Positions 1 to 9,133 of a stretch of 64,000 nt of DNA are shown in pieces. Origin of the DNA: Comamonas sp. lk. Its GTDB lineage: Bacteria; Pseudomonadota; Gammaproteobacteria; Burkholderiales; Burkholderiaceae_C. The notes beneath the pieces were generated by a model, which saw only the letters and a list, made by a program, of their open reading frames with translations, was not told the origin of the DNA and ran no database searches. The stretch spans positions 1,153,732 to 1,217,731 of the forward strand of contig NZ_UOOB01000001.1 in the NCBI RefSeq assembly GCF_900564145.1, written 5' to 3'. The position numbers and the translations under genes were made by a program. How positions within the stretch are numbered: position 1 is the first letter of the stretch; each line of letters begins with the position of its first letter.

Positions 1-1005
1 AGCGCCTCGGTACAGCATGAGCGCCATGACGAGCTAGGGCATTTGCTCAGTTCGCTGAATGCGATGACCGCACGCTTGCGCTCGGTGGTCGGCCAGGTGC
101 GCTCTGGGGTGGAGTCGGTTTCCTCCGCATCGGGGCAGATTGCCACCGGCAACCAGGACCTGTCGGCCCGCACCGAGCAGACCGCCGCCAACCTGGAAGA
201 GACTGCAGCCAGCATGGAAGAGCTGACGGCAACAGTCAGTCAGTCTGCCGACACGGCCCGTCAGGCCAACCAGCTGGCGGCAACGGCCGCGCAAGCGGCC
301 GAGCAGGGCGGCCAGGTGGTGCAGCAAGTGGTGAACAGCATGCAGCAGATCACCGACAGCAGCCGCAAGATTGCCGACATCATCGGCGTGATCGACTCGA
401 TTGCCTTTCAGACCAATATCCTGGCGCTGAACGCCGCCGTGGAAGCGGCCCGTGCAGGCGAGCAAGGCCGTGGCTTTGCCGTGGTGGCCAGCGAGGTGCG
501 TAACCTGGCCCAGCGCAGCGCCGATGCGGCCAAGGAAATCAAGCAGCTGATCACCGCGAGCGTGGACAACGTGCAGTCCGGCTCGCAGCAGGTGGAGCTG
601 GCGGGCAAGAGCATGGAAGACATAGTCTCCAGCGTGCGCCGCGTCAGTGACCTGATTGGTGAGATCACGGCCTCGTCTACCGAGCAGCGCGATGGCATCA
701 ACCAGGTCAATCAGGCGGTGAGTAATCTGGACCAGATGACGCAGCAGAATGCGGCCCTGGTGGAGGAATCCAGTGCAGCGGCCCTGTCCATGCAGGAACA
801 GGCACAGCGTTTGTCGCAAGTGGTGTCGGTGTTCAAGCTTGGACAAGAGACCATGCCCAGCAGCCGTGTCATGAGGGCCTCCAATCGAGTCCCCGTGCAG
901 ATATCTGTTGCGCAGGCCACCAAAAGCATTTCAGCCCCGTTGATGAAGGTCGGCGAGGCCAAGTTGATGGCCGATATCGGCGATGGCAGCTGGGCGCGCG
1001 TCTAG
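1..1005 (+). CDS. Methyl-accepting chemotaxis protein, C-terminal part (5' end outside window)
   Basis: The reading frame is open from the first base, so the gene starts upstream and only 334 residues are seen. These comprise the end of a HAMP linker (DELGHLL), the first methylation helix, the conserved hairpin tip ([24 protein letters not shown]) that contacts CheA/CheW, and the second methylation helix ([16 protein letters not shown]). It transmits ligand signals to the CheA kinase at the inner membrane. The tail ends in SWARV, where the downstream paralog has the pentapeptide DWETF, so CheR/CheB tethering is probably lost. Bases 64-843 align without gaps to 1967-2746 in the next gene. Identity as an MCP is certain; the sensed ligand is unknown. 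Confidence 0.95.
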   Translation, partial: SASVQHERHDELGHLLSSLNAMTARLRSVVGQVRSGVESVSSASGQIATGNQDLSARTEQTAANLEETAASMEELTATVSQSADTARQANQLAATAAQAAEQGGQVVQQVVNSMQQITDSSRKIADIIGVIDSIAFQTNILALNAAVEAARAGEQGRGFAVVASEVRNLAQRSADAAKEIKQLITASVDNVQSGSQQVELAGKSMEDIVSSVRRVSDLIGEITASSTEQRDGINQVNQAVSNLDQMTQQNAALVEESSAAALSMQEQAQRLSQVVSVFKLGQETMPSSRVMRASNRVPVQISVAQATKSISAPLMKVGEAKLMADIGDGSWARV

Positions 1006-1207
1006 CTCGGGCGAGAAAGGGTATGTCCATTTGGAACTCCTGAACTCATAGCATCTTGCGTATGTGGCGAGGGGAATTCAGCCTGAACTGGAGACGATGT
1101 ATCGCTTGGAAAAGCAGACAGATGTAGCTAATTTCGTAATTAAAAGTTACATTATGTTGCGCTGCAACATAAATCTGTGTTGATGGCCAGTCTCTGATTT
1201 TCTGGAA

Positions 1208-2962
1208 ATGGTGATGCATCTCAACAATGTGCGCATGGGGCGCAAACTTTGGTCGATTATTTTGGGTTTGATGCTGGCGATGTTGGCTCTGGGTATCGGC
1301 CTGTTGTTGTATGTGAGCAAGGTTGATGCTGATGTAGCCCAGGATGTCCAGTTCAATGAAGAACGCATTGTTTTGGCGTTGCGCTGGAAAAGCATGACGG
1401 AGTTGCGCGTCGAGCGCGCTCTGGTGGCGGCGATCTCCAGTGATGAGACATTGAAGGCGCAATTACAGCAACTGGTGCAAACGGGCGCAACAGACAGCAC
1501 CGAGATGCAGAGAAATGTGACGGCCGTGGTTGTTTCCGATGAAGGTAAGCAGATGCTTGACAACATCGAGGCCCATCGCAAGCAGGTGATGCAACACCTC
1601 AATGAGGCGCGCACTGCGGCTGATGTGGAGAGTGCACGGCAGATCGTCACCAACAAACTACGTCCTGCTGTAGCTCAGTACATGGAGTTGTTGGAAAAAT
1701 TTGTGCAGCGGCAGGAGCATGTGCGCGACAAAGCCAAGATCCACGGCGCTGAACAACGCAACACTGCCAATTGGATCGGTGTCGGCTTGGCCTTGGCGTT
1801 GATTTTTCTGGCCATGACTTGTGCCATGGTAATGGTGCGTTCCATTACGCAGCCGCTGCAGCGTGCGGCGGATCTGGCCGGCGCAATTGCCAGCGGCGAC
1901 CTCTCGGTTGATGCGCACGAGGAGCGCCAGGATGAGCTGGGCCACCTGCTGCGATCGCTCTCTATCATGGCTCAGCGTCTGCGCGCCGTAGTCGGTGAGG
2001 TGCGTTCGGGGGTGGAGTCGGTTTCCTCCGCCTCGGGGCAGATTGCTACCGGCAATCAGGATCTGTCGGCCCGTACCGAGCAGACCGCCGCCAATCTGGA
2101 AGAGACCGCAGCCAGCATGGAAGAGCTGACTGCCACCGTCACCCAGTCGGCTGACACGGCCCGTCAGGCCAATCAGCTGGCGGCAACGGCTGCACAAGCG
2201 GCCGAGCAGGGCGGTCAGGTGGTGCAGCAGGTGGTGAACAGCATGCAGCAGATCACCGACAGCAGCCGCAAGATTGCCGACATCATCGGCGTGATCGACT
2301 CGATTGCCTTTCAGACCAATATCCTGGCGCTGAACGCCGCCGTGGAAGCGGCCCGTGCAGGCGAGCAAGGCCGTGGCTTTGCCGTGGTGGCCAGCGAGGT
2401 GCGCAATCTGGCCCAGCGCAGCGCCGAAGCGGCCAAGGAAATCAAGCAGCTGATCACCGCAAGCGTGGACAACGTGCAGTCCGGCTCGCAGCAGGTGGAG
2501 CTGGCGGGCAAGAGCATGGAAGACATAGTCTCCAGCGTGCGCCGCGTCAGCGACCTGATCGGTGAGATCACGGCCTCTTCCACCGAGCAGCGCGATGGCA
2601 TCAATCAGGTCAATCAGGCGGTGAGCAATCTGGACCAGATGACGCAGCAGAATGCGGCCCTGGTGGAGGAATCCAGTGCAGCGGCCCTGTCCATGCAGGA
2701 ACAGGCGCAGCGTCTGTCGGAGGTGGTTTCCACCTTCAAGCTGGGCCAGGACAGCTATGCTTTGCGTCCTTCCGCGCCCGTGGCTGCCGCCGCAAGACCT
2801 GCTGTAGCCAAGCCCGTGTTTGCCAAGCCTGCTGCCGCTCTCAAGGTGGCTGCACCGGTTAAAGCTGCGGCCCAGACCCCGGCCGTGCCCGCTGCCAAAC
2901 CTGCAGCCAAACCTGTGCTGGCCAAAACGGCGGGTTCTGACGACGACTGGGAAACCTTTTAA
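1208..2962 (+). CDS. Methyl-accepting chemotaxis protein (transmembrane chemoreceptor)
   Basis: This is a complete 584-residue chemoreceptor. Transmembrane helix 1 is at about residues 13-35. A four-helix-bundle-type periplasmic domain follows (about 36-188), then TM2 (about 189-211), HAMP (about 212-265) and the cytoplasmic signalling hairpin with the tip [20 protein letters not shown]. The last 50 residues are an Ala/Pro/Lys-rich flexible tail ending in DWETF, which matches the xWxxF pentapeptide that docks CheR and CheB. ATG at 1208 is used; an in-frame ATG two codons later is equally possible. The domain order is that of Tar/Tsr-type receptors; the ligand cannot be deduced. It lies 202 bases after a close paralog in the same orientation. 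Confidence 0.96.
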   Translation: MVMHLNNVRMGRKLWSIILGLMLAMLALGIGLLLYVSKVDADVAQDVQFNEERIVLALRWKSMTELRVERALVAAISSDETLKAQLQQLVQTGATDSTEMQRNVTAVVVSDEGKQMLDNIEAHRKQVMQHLNEARTAADVESARQIVTNKLRPAVAQYMELLEKFVQRQEHVRDKAKIHGAEQRNTANWIGVGLALALIFLAMTCAMVMVRSITQPLQRAADLAGAIASGDLSVDAHEERQDELGHLLRSLSIMAQRLRAVVGEVRSGVESVSSASGQIATGNQDLSARTEQTAANLEETAASMEELTATVTQSADTARQANQLAATAAQAAEQGGQVVQQVVNSMQQITDSSRKIADIIGVIDSIAFQTNILALNAAVEAARAGEQGRGFAVVASEVRNLAQRSAEAAKEIKQLITASVDNVQSGSQQVELAGKSMEDIVSSVRRVSDLIGEITASSTEQRDGINQVNQAVSNLDQMTQQNAALVEESSAAALSMQEQAQRLSEVVSTFKLGQDSYALRPSAPVAAAARPAVAKPVFAKPAAALKVAAPVKAAAQTPAVPAAKPAAKPVLAKTAGSDDDWETF

Positions 2963-2997
2963 GCCTTTGCTGCTCAAGAGCAGCTGGCAAAGCATCA

Positions 2998-3023
2998 CCC
3001 CTCATCGGATGTCAGATGAGGGG
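2998..3023. terminator. Hairpin between the chemoreceptor and recJ 3' ends
   Basis: CCCCTCATC (2998-3006) pairs perfectly with GATGAGGGG (3015-3023) across an 8-base loop. It lies between two convergent genes, where a shared terminator is expected, but no clear T-run follows on either strand. Confidence 0.5.
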
Positions 3024-3083
3024 CGATCCTTTGAAATGGATAGCGCTCAGGGCTTGGGGGACAAAGCCGGCAAAAGGATTGGA

Positions 3084-4823
3084 TCAAAGTCCCATATTGC
3101 CCGCGCCGCCTTCAAAGCCTTGAGCGGCTTCGATCAGGAACTGCACTTTGCGCTCGCCGCGCCATTCGTTGATGTCGAGGCGGTAGGCCAGCGTCATGCG
3201 GCTGGGCAGTGGATCGGTGTGGTTGAACCAGATGCCGTCAATCTTGGAGCCGTGGTGCAGCAGCTCAAGCTTCAGGTGTTTCTCACCCACCAGGCGCTGA
3301 GACATCACTTCCAGTTCCTCGCTGAAGGTGGGTGCGGCAAAGCCCTGACCCCAGACGGCCAGTTGCAGCTGGTCGATCAGCGCCGTATCCAGCCACTGGG
3401 GCGACAGCGGGCCGTCGGTTTCCATGCGGCGCGTGAGTGTGGCGGCATCCAGCCATTCCTGGGCTACCTGGGCCAGGGCTTGCTCGAACTCGTCAAAGCG
3501 CGCTTCTTCAAGCGTGCAACCCGCCGCCATGGCGTGGCCGCCAAAGCGCAGCAGCAGACCGGGGTGGCGCTTGCTGACCAGATCCAGCGCATCGCGCAGG
3601 TGAAAGCCGGGAATGCTGCGGCCCGAGCCCTTGAGTTCATGCTCCTTGCCGGGTGCGCCGCTGGCAGCAAACACGAAAGTGGGGCGATGCAGCTTGTCCT
3701 TGATGCGCGAGGCCACGATGCCGACCACGCCTTCGTGAAAGTCGGGGTCGAACACGCTGATGGCGGCCGGCGGCGTCATGCCGTCTTCGCACAGGCCTTC
3801 GGCCATCAGAAAAGCATGCTCACGCATGCCGACCTCAATCTCGCGTCGCTCGCGGTTGATGCTGTCCAGCATGCGCGCCAGATTCTCGGCGCGGCCTGCG
3901 TCCTCGGTGGTCAGGCATTCAATGCCAATCGTCATATCGGCCAGGCGCCCGGCGGCGTTGATGCGCGGGCCCAGGGCAAAGCCGAAGTCAAAGGTGGTGG
4001 CCATGTCAAGGCGGCGGCCGGCGGCGTCAAACAGCGCGCGTATGCCCGGTTGCATCTGGCCTTTGCGAATCTGCTTGAGGCCCAGCGCCACCAGACGGCG
4101 ATTGTTGGCATCGAGCTTGACCACATCGGCCACCGTGCCCAGGGCGACCAGAGGCAGCAGGACTTCCAACCGTGGCTGGTTGTGGCGGTCAAAGCGGCCG
4201 CGATTGCGCAGCTCGGTGCGCAGGGCCAGCAGCACATAGAACATCACGCCCACGCCGGCCATTGACTTGCTCTCGAACTCGCAGCCGGGCTGGTTGGGGT
4301 TGACGATGGCGTCGGCCAGCGGCAGGTGGTCGCCGGGCAGATGGTGATCGGTGACGAGCACGGACAGGCCCAGCTCCTTGGCCACGGCCACGCCCTCCAC
4401 GCTGGCAATGCCGTTGTCCACGGTGATCAGCATGTCGGCACCGGTTTCCTTGACGCGGCGCGAGATGGGCGCCGTGAGGCCGTAGCCGTCCACCACGCGG
4501 TCGGGCACCAGATAGTCGACATGGGCCGCGCCCAGCAAGCGCAGGCCGCGCACGCCCACCGCGCAGGCTGTGGCGCCGTCGCAGTCGTAATCGGCCACGA
4601 TGCATAGGCGCTTTTGCTGCGCTATGGCATCGGCCAGCAGTTGCACGGCGTAATCAATGCCGCGCAGGCCGGAAGGTGCCAGCAGTCTGGCCGGAGCGTC
4701 GTCCAGCTCATCGGCCGAGCACACGCCGCGTGCCGCATAAAGCTGAGCTAGCAGCGGATGGACATTGGCCTTGAGCAGGGTCGAAACGCTGTCGGCAGGA
4801 ATCTGGCGGGGAATGATTTTCAT
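3084..4823 (-). CDS. recJ: Single-stranded-DNA-specific exonuclease RecJ
   Basis: This 579-residue protein carries the DHH phosphoesterase signature: VADYDCDGATA, VDNGIAS and VTDHHLPGD coordinate the catalytic Mn2+ ions. The DHHA1 part (RFGGHAMAAG) and an OB-fold C-terminus follow. RecJ degrades ssDNA 5'-3' in RecFOR recombination, base-excision and mismatch repair. The start chosen is ATG at 4823 (MKIIPRQ), because it begins the conserved N-terminus; an open extension to 4946 encodes a non-conserved stretch. It is 82 bases downstream of the gene at 4906-5868 in the same orientation and is probably co-transcribed with it. Length is normal for the family. Confidence 0.95.
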   Translation of the reverse strand: MKIIPRQIPADSVSTLLKANVHPLLAQLYAARGVCSADELDDAPARLLAPSGLRGIDYAVQLLADAIAQQKRLCIVADYDCDGATACAVGVRGLRLLGAAHVDYLVPDRVVDGYGLTAPISRRVKETGADMLITVDNGIASVEGVAVAKELGLSVLVTDHHLPGDHLPLADAIVNPNQPGCEFESKSMAGVGVMFYVLLALRTELRNRGRFDRHNQPRLEVLLPLVALGTVADVVKLDANNRRLVALGLKQIRKGQMQPGIRALFDAAGRRLDMATTFDFGFALGPRINAAGRLADMTIGIECLTTEDAGRAENLARMLDSINRERREIEVGMREHAFLMAEGLCEDGMTPPAAISVFDPDFHEGVVGIVASRIKDKLHRPTFVFAASGAPGKEHELKGSGRSIPGFHLRDALDLVSKRHPGLLLRFGGHAMAAGCTLEEARFDEFEQALAQVAQEWLDAATLTRRMETDGPLSPQWLDTALIDQLQLAVWGQGFAAPTFSEELEVMSQRLVGEKHLKLELLHHGSKIDGIWFNHTDPLPSRMTLAYRLDINEWRGERKVQFLIEAAQGFEGGAGNMGL

Positions 4824-4905
4824 CGTCGGGCCGCCCCAAGATGAAAATGCGGCCCCTTTAGGGGGCAGCGAACTACGCGAAGCGAGAGAGCGTGGGGGGA
4901 ATTTT

Positions 4906-5868
4906 TCATAGCATTTCACGCAGATTTGGCAAGGGCTTCGCACCAAAAATGCCCTTGATCTTGTCCAGGAGACCTGGTTTGGCCGGGCGCCAGGTCACGG
5001 CATTGCGCTCGCCGCACAAGGTCAGGCGGATGTCCTCGCCCTGGGCCAGGCGCTGCTCAAGCTGGGCCATCAAGCTGCCATCGAGCTGCTGCCAGGCCTG
5101 GCGCCAGCTCTGCACATCACCTTGCAGGGCCGGGACGCGCAAATCATTTACGCAGGCGGCAGCGGTGTCAGGCTGCGGCAGCTGGGTCAGGCGGCCCGCA
5201 CCATGCACCCAGAAGGAGTTGATGGGTTGCAGGCCGCGCTCAGCGCGCTGGTCGTTGAATACATGGGTGTAGAGCAGCATCTGCAGCTCGCTTTGCAGGC
5301 GCTGGATCACGGCGCCCTGCTTGGCATCGGGAAACCAGGGGCGCACATCGCGGTTTTGCACACGGTCCAGGCTGGCGGTGGCCAGTTGCTCGAAGGCCGC
5401 GCCGCGCGCCAGCCAGAGATCGGGTTGCAGATAGTCGATGGCAATGCCGTCGTCGGCAAACCAGGGCGAAATCAGGGCCAGCAACTGGCGCGATTCTTCT
5501 TCACCCAGTGGCGCTGCCGCCGGATCGCTTTGCACCACCTGATCCGCACCGATATGCCAGTGACAGGGCGTGATGAAGGCGCAGGCCTGCTCTGTTTGCC
5601 GGGCCGCCAGCGCCGCCCAGGCAATCAGGCCGGGGGCTTCGGGCAGTTGCAGGCTGCGCGCCAGCATGCGTTCATGCGGGGGGGAGAAATCGAGTTCATC
5701 GCCGGAGATCGCCGTGTCGGGCGACATCCGGGCCAGCACGGCCTGCAGGTTGGGCAGTTGCAAATCGTCCCAAGCGGCAGCGGTGGCGGGGCCGCTGGCG
5801 TAGGCGATGATGATTTGCGTGGCACCGGCAGCCTGGGCTGCCGGAATCAAAGGCGCGGTCAAAGACAT
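4906..5868 (-). CDS. Phosphoglycerate-mutase-like conserved protein upstream of recJ
   Basis: This is a 320-residue, apparently soluble protein with no signal peptide. Proteins of this type, encoded beside recJ in Burkholderiales, are often annotated as phosphoglycerate mutase or regulatory protein on weak similarity. Visible features are a central segment WHIGADQVVQSDP, a conserved block INSFWVHGAGRL, and a C-terminus ending GIFGAKPLPNLREML. The INSFWVHGAG block is typical of the family, but I cannot point to catalytic residues that prove mutase activity. ATG at 5868 is chosen because the alternative start at 5949 lies inside a dispersed palindromic repeat (5919-5975). Co-orientation with recJ suggests an operon. 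The function is unproven. Confidence 0.75.
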   Translation of the reverse strand: MSLTAPLIPAAQAAGATQIIIAYASGPATAAAWDDLQLPNLQAVLARMSPDTAISGDELDFSPPHERMLARSLQLPEAPGLIAWAALAARQTEQACAFITPCHWHIGADQVVQSDPAAAPLGEEESRQLLALISPWFADDGIAIDYLQPDLWLARGAAFEQLATASLDRVQNRDVRPWFPDAKQGAVIQRLQSELQMLLYTHVFNDQRAERGLQPINSFWVHGAGRLTQLPQPDTAAACVNDLRVPALQGDVQSWRQAWQQLDGSLMAQLEQRLAQGEDIRLTLCGERNAVTWRPAKPGLLDKIKGIFGAKPLPNLREML

Positions 5869-5918
5869 GGCCGCTATTGTCGGGCATGCGTGGCACACAG
5901 GTCGGTGGCAGGGTGTAT

Positions 5919-5975
5919 TGCTATTGAATGTATAGCTTTTGACGCTCATGAATAAAGGGCTTGAGCCTGTTTTGG
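5919..5975. repeat. Dispersed palindromic repeat copy
   Basis: The segment contains GCTATTGAATGTATAGCTTT followed by an imperfect inverted partner ending in GGGCTTGAGCC. The same modules recur at 13.7, 43.4, 43.7, 53.6, 56.0 and 63.2 kb. It lies between the start of the recJ-upstream gene and the end of the sulfatase gene. Confidence 0.6.
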
Positions 5976-6021
5976 CTTCAATCCCTTGAATGTGTTGCAG
6001 CAGCTTGGATCTGTGTGATGC

Positions 6022-7347
6022 TCAGCGCGATGGCATGTTTTTGCTGGTATAGACCAGGCTGTAGCTGGCGTCGTCGGCAATGGCCGGCATGCTGGCGTTC
6101 CAGGCTTCCCAACTAGCGCGCATGGCCTGCAGGCGCTCGGGTTGCAGGCCCGCCTGGTTGGCGCGCTCGCGTTCGTCGCTGGCAATGTTGAACAGGTATT
6201 CGTTGTCTTCCACGCGCAGATATTTCCAGTCGCCCTCGCGCAAGGCGCGTTGGCCGCGGTAAAGCATGCGCCAGTACAGCGGGCGGCCAAATTCCGCGCC
6301 CTCGCCCTGCAGCACGGGTAGGAGGGAGACGCCATCAAGCGGGTAGTCGGGGGTTGCGGCCACGCCAGCGGCATCGAGCACGGTGGCAGACCAGTCCATG
6401 CTCATGCATTGCTGGGTGCTGGTGCGTGCGGGTGCAATCACGGCGGGCCAGTGGGCAATCCATGGCACGCGAATGCCGCCTTCGGTCAGGTCCATCTTGC
6501 CGCCCACCAGAGGCCAGCTGTCCGAGAAGCGCTCGCCGCCGTTGTCGCTGGTGAAGATGATGAGGGTGTTGTCCAGCTGGCCGTTCTTGCGCAGCGCATC
6601 GACAATCCAGCCTATGCCTTCATCCATGTGATGAATCATGCGGCGGTACTGGTGGATGTTGCCGCCCGCTAGATGGGCAATGCCCGCGCCCAGTTGCTCG
6701 GCGGTTTCGCGGTCGTCGCGTGTCTCCCAGGGCCAGTGCGGGGCGGTGTAGTGCAGGCTCAGGAAAAAAGGCGTATCGCCTTCGCTCATGCGGTTGACAT
6801 AGTCCACGCTGCGCTGGGACAGCAGATCGGTCAGATAGCCTTCGTCGTGGTGCTCTTCCTCGCCCACCCACAGATCATGCTGGCCGGAGGAGCTCAGGTG
6901 GGTGAAGTAGTCCACGCCGCCCGACATAGGGCCGAAGTACTCCTCATAGCCCGAGCGCAGCGGGCCGAAATGGGGCGGGTAGCCCAGATGCCATTTGCCT
7001 ATCAGCGCCGTGTGGTAGCCCGCGTCTTTCAGCAGGGATGGCACGGTGGGAATTTCGGGCGGCAGGCCCAGCTTGGCGCCCAGGGGCGTGCCGCGCGTCT
7101 TGCTGTTGATGGGCTCCTCGGCCGCGCCGCGCAGGCGGTACTGGTAGCGGGCCGTGGCCAGTGCAAAGCGGGTGGGCGAGCACACGGGCGAATTGGCATA
7201 GCCCTGGGTGAGCTTGAGGCCGTTCTGGGCCAGGGAGTCGAGCACGGGCGAGACCGCGCCAAAGTCGGCGTCACGCCCGCCGTAGCAGCCCAGGTCGGCA
7301 TAGCCCAGGTCGTCGGCCACGATAAAGATGATGTTGGGGCGGTTCAT
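6022..7347 (-). CDS. Sulfatase (arylsulfatase family)
   Basis: This 441-residue alkaline-phosphatase-superfamily sulfatase has the N-terminal metal motif NIIFIVADDLGYADLGCYGG, whose Asp pair binds Ca2+. The formylglycine site is CSPTR, so Cys is the residue converted by FGE in CxPxR. Further family motifs are GKWHLGYPPHFGP, HYTAPHWPW and FTSDNGGERF. It would hydrolyse an aryl or alkyl sulfate ester. There is no signal peptide, so it is predicted to be cytosolic. The residues after the Cys motif (FALATAR) depart from the usual LLTGR. It lies 46 bases downstream of a Bug receptor gene in the same orientation, with a divergent MarR regulator beyond, which suggests uptake and use of a sulfated organic compound. 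The substrate is unknown. Confidence 0.92.
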   Translation of the reverse strand: MNRPNIIFIVADDLGYADLGCYGGRDADFGAVSPVLDSLAQNGLKLTQGYANSPVCSPTRFALATARYQYRLRGAAEEPINSKTRGTPLGAKLGLPPEIPTVPSLLKDAGYHTALIGKWHLGYPPHFGPLRSGYEEYFGPMSGGVDYFTHLSSSGQHDLWVGEEEHHDEGYLTDLLSQRSVDYVNRMSEGDTPFFLSLHYTAPHWPWETRDDRETAEQLGAGIAHLAGGNIHQYRRMIHHMDEGIGWIVDALRKNGQLDNTLIIFTSDNGGERFSDSWPLVGGKMDLTEGGIRVPWIAHWPAVIAPARTSTQQCMSMDWSATVLDAAGVAATPDYPLDGVSLLPVLQGEGAEFGRPLYWRMLYRGQRALREGDWKYLRVEDNEYLFNIASDERERANQAGLQPERLQAMRASWEAWNASMPAIADDASYSLVYTSKNMPSR

Positions 7348-7393
7348 GTGTTGCTTGTCAATTTTTGGCAGTCAAAAGAGTCGAAGGTCAGAC

Positions 7394-8401
7394 TCATTCC
7401 ATCTTCATGCCGGTGGCCTGGATCACGCTCTTGTAGCGTTCGGTCGTGGTCTGCAGGCGCTTGGCAGCAAGCTCTCCTGTCAGGCCTTCGTAGACCAGGT
7501 CGTTGCTGCGCATGCGCTCGCGCAGCTGGGTGTCTTTCATGGCTTTTTCCAGCGCGCTCTGAATCTTGAGCACCAAGGGCTCGGGCGTGGCGGCCGGCAC
7601 CCACAAGGCAAACAGCACTTCCTGCTCCAGATTCTTGTGGCCCAACTCCGCCACGGTAGGCACATTGGGCACCAGCGGGTTGCGCTTGGTCGTGGTCACC
7701 GCCAGCGGGGTGACCTTGCCTGCCGCCACCTGGCCCAATAGGGCAGAGGAGCTGATGATGCCGCCATCCACCTCGCCTGAAATGATGGCGGTGCTGGCAG
7801 GTGCATTGCCTTTGTAGGGTACGTGACTGACCTTGGCTGCTGTCTCATGCGTGAGAATGGCCGAGGCCAGATGGCCTGGGGTTCCATAGCCGGCGGAGCT
7901 CAGGGTGAGCCCCTCTTTTTTGCCGCGATCAATGAACTGCTCCAGTGTCTTCATGCCGGTCTTGGGGTTCACGGCCACCATCATGCCTTGCGAGGCAATC
8001 AGCATGACGGCTCTCAAGTCGCTGTTCTTGAATGGCATGCTTTTGTAGATGAAGGGGTTTACGGTGAAGGTGGTATCAATTCCGACCAGTACCGTGTAGC
8101 CGTCTGCCGGCGCTTTGGCCGCGTTGTCCGTGCCGATATTGCCGCCGGCACCAGGCCGGTTGTCCACCACGAAAGGCTGCTTGAGTTCGCGTTGCAGCAC
8201 CTCGCCCAGGCTGCGCGCCAGAATGTCGGCTGCGCCTGCGGGTGAGAACGCAACCACCATGCGCACGGGCTTGCTGGGCCAGCTGGCTGCACTGGCATCA
8301 CTGCCAGCCTGGGCGTGAGCGGCGATACCAGCGCTGCCCAGCAGCAGGGCCAAGCTGGTATGAAGAAGATGGCGGCGGGGTGCAATCAACGCAGAAAACA
8401 T
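7394..8401 (-). CDS. Tripartite tricarboxylate transporter (Bug family) solute-binding receptor
   Basis: This 335-residue periplasmic binding protein starts with a Sec signal peptide (RRHLLHTSLALLLGSAG, cleavage near AAHAQA). The Bug signature follows: WPSKPVRMVVAFSPAGAADI, then RPGAGGNIGTDNAAKA. Bug receptors bind carboxylates, aromatic acids or other small organic acids and deliver them to TctAB-type permeases. ATG at 8401 is chosen because it gives a standard signal peptide; an upstream extension to 8485 does not. No tctAB genes are adjacent; the nearest are at 17.6-19.7 kb. It probably forms an operon with the sulfatase gene, controlled by the divergent MarR-type regulator. Confidence 0.93.
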   Translation of the reverse strand: MFSALIAPRRHLLHTSLALLLGSAGIAAHAQAGSDASAASWPSKPVRMVVAFSPAGAADILARSLGEVLQRELKQPFVVDNRPGAGGNIGTDNAAKAPADGYTVLVGIDTTFTVNPFIYKSMPFKNSDLRAVMLIASQGMMVAVNPKTGMKTLEQFIDRGKKEGLTLSSAGYGTPGHLASAILTHETAAKVSHVPYKGNAPASTAIISGEVDGGIISSSALLGQVAAGKVTPLAVTTTKRNPLVPNVPTVAELGHKNLEQEVLFALWVPAATPEPLVLKIQSALEKAMKDTQLRERMRSNDLVYEGLTGELAAKRLQTTTERYKSVIQATGMKME

Positions 8402-8519
8402 GGCTACAAACTTTCTTCTCTGTGAGAACACCCTGGCTTTGAGAAAATCCAGATCCATGCCAAGCGGTGTTCTTGGTGTCTCCAATCAGGAGCGCCCACT
8501 GTAGAAGTCCGGGCATCAA

Positions 8520-8532
8520 TTGACCAAATCAA
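8520..8532. promoter_or_regulatory. Candidate MarR-type operator
   Basis: The inverted repeat TTGA-CCAAA-TCAA lies 9 bases before the GTG start of the MarR-family gene, in the region shared with the divergent Bug-receptor gene. The position suits autoregulation and control of the divergent promoter. It is a prediction only, because the palindrome is short. Confidence 0.4.
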
Positions 8533-8541
8533 CTCATCTCC

Positions 8542-9057
8542 GTGAATACCCGATCACCGCCGACAACCATTCACCAGATGCTGCTGTTTCGCATCAACCG
8601 CTTTTTTGGCGCGGCTGGTGGCGTGGCCATGCGCATGTGCGAGGCACGCTTTGGCCTGACGCGCCGCGAATGGGGCGTAATGGCGACGGTGGCCATGAAC
8701 GAAGGTCTGCTTTCATCGGAGCTGGCCGAAAGAGCTTTGCTGGACCGGGTTCGTACCTCACGCGCTCTGGGCGGGCTGGAGGACAAGGGCTGGGTGCAGC
8801 GCAAACCTCTGCCAGGCGACCGCCGGCGCATTGCCATTTACCTGACTGATGAAGGGCGGCGCATGTATGCGCTGATCCTGCCGGAGATGGCAAAAATTCA
8901 TCTGGATCTGGTGTCTGTGCTCAGTGATGCGGAGCTGGCGCAGTTCGACGAAATGCTGGCCAGGCTGCAAGCCCATGCGCAGACACTGGAGCAGCAGGAA
9001 CACTATGCAGACTTGCCGCATGTAACTCGCAGCAGCCGGGGAAAGCGCTTGAAATAG
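8542..9057 (+). CDS. MarR-family transcriptional regulator
   Basis: This 171-residue winged-helix protein has the recognition-helix region LSSELAERALLDRVRTSRALGGLEDKGWV. The wing PGDRRRIAIYLTDEGRRMY is a classic MarR signature. A helical dimerisation C-terminus follows. GTG at 8542 is taken as start; no later start keeps the N-terminal dimer helix. It is divergent from the Bug-receptor/sulfatase pair with a 140-base shared region, so it probably controls those genes in response to a small aromatic or sulfated ligand. The effector is unknown. Confidence 0.9.
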   Translation: MNTRSPPTTIHQMLLFRINRFFGAAGGVAMRMCEARFGLTRREWGVMATVAMNEGLLSSELAERALLDRVRTSRALGGLEDKGWVQRKPLPGDRRRIAIYLTDEGRRMYALILPEMAKIHLDLVSVLSDAELAQFDEMLARLQAHAQTLEQQEHYADLPHVTRSSRGKRLK

Positions 9058-9133
9058 AGCGTTTCACAAGAATTACCCCCTGGGGCCTGGACCGGCGTCA
9101 GGACATTGCAGGCAATGCCACAATGCGTGCAAC

